A DNA stretch of 5,310 nt, taken from contig CATJRT010000233.1 in NCBI GenBank assembly GCA_949742895.1, positions 1 to 5,310 on the forward strand, written 5' to 3'. The DNA is from an uncultured Eubacteriales bacterium. Its GTDB lineage: Bacteria; Bacillota_A; Clostridia; Oscillospirales; Oscillospiraceae. The position numbers were made by a program, and so were the translations under genes. The notes under the pieces were generated by a model. The model worked only from the letters and a program-made list of their open reading frames with translations. It did not search any database and had not been told where the DNA came from. This document shows positions 5,196 through 5,310 of this stretch, one piece after another (the first letter of the stretch is position 1; the number at the start of each line of letters is the position of its first letter).

Positions 5196-5310
5196 GCATA
5201 CACCTTCCTGAAAGATTTCCCTATTTGCTCTGTTTCGTATTGTTCCATTTGACCCATACTGTGACCCATACGCCAAAACGAGCGGATGGCAACAATGGAC
5301 GGGGCTGCTC
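5196..5310. other. Gene-free right end
   Basis: No gene can be supported. GAGCA (5194-5198) and TGCTC (5226-5230) could form a long-looped stem followed by TGTTT, a poor terminator candidate for the hydrolase gene. Reading frames stay open to the window edge on both strands, and on the minus strand one ends at TAG 5185-5183, so the 3' end of a leftward gene cannot be excluded. None shows a recognisable motif. Confidence 0.35.
5250..5273. repeat. Two 12-bp tandem units sharing TGACCCATAC
   Basis: TGACCCATACTG (5250-5261) is followed directly by TGACCCATACGC (5262-5273): ten identical bases at a 12-bp period. It could be a short iteron-like or recombinase-arm repeat, a repeated peptide in an off-window gene, or chance. 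No neighbouring integrase or replication gene is visible within the window. Confidence 0.5.

Noticed and set aside
4173..5276. Long 367-codon open frame on the minus strand opposite the hydrolase
   Set aside because: It is Gly/Val/Ile-rich with no motif, and mirrors the codon bias of the plus-strand hydrolase body, which shows GESAG and other family features.

Overview
The window looks like chromosomal DNA of a motile, Gram-positive, gut-type Clostridia, plausibly Oscillospiraceae. This is inferred from the moderately high GC, strong AGGAGG-type ribosome binding sites, a cytoplasmic chemoreceptor tail, and a LytTR regulator paired with a GHKL sensor kinase. No rRNA, tRNA, CRISPR array or transposase is visible.

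Layout. Positions 1-384 hold the 3' end of a methyl-accepting chemotaxis protein gene. Positions 385-774 carry no convincing gene but several small inverted repeats, including a likely terminator for the leftward gene. Positions 775-1296 (minus) encode an intact isochorismatase/nicotinamidase-family cysteine hydrolase. An unrecognised 85-codon reading frame (1358-1615, minus) lies just upstream of it and may share its transcript. Positions 1744-3830 hold a compact two-gene operon: a LytTR response regulator followed 11 bp later by a polytopic histidine kinase, ended by a strong intrinsic terminator (3844-3873). Positions 3874-4062 are a promoter and leader region. Positions 4063-5195 hold a gene for a secreted alpha/beta-hydrolase-like protein that is broken: its signal peptide and hydrolase body are in different frames and the first part of the hydrolase fold is missing. 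The last 115 bases hold no clear gene but a short tandem repeat.

The most interesting signal is a pair of 37-bp sites, one on each side of the two-component operon (1611-1647 and 3867-3903), in inverted orientation. They agree at 31 of 37 positions, and all six differences are transitions. Each contains two 9-bp direct repeats exactly 20 bp apart, close to the architecture of known LytTR-type binding sites. The right-hand copy sits directly upstream of a good sigma-A-like promoter (TTGACT, 17 bp, TAGCAT) that would transcribe the secreted hydrolase gene. The left-hand copy lies between the operon and the leftward genes. The working model is a membrane-sensed LytTR circuit that controls its own operon and/or the leftward genes together with a secreted hydrolase. 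The hydrolase now appears damaged, or, less likely, is expressed through a -1 frameshift at an A8 tract. No agr-type peptide or processing gene is in the window, so the kinase's signal is unknown.
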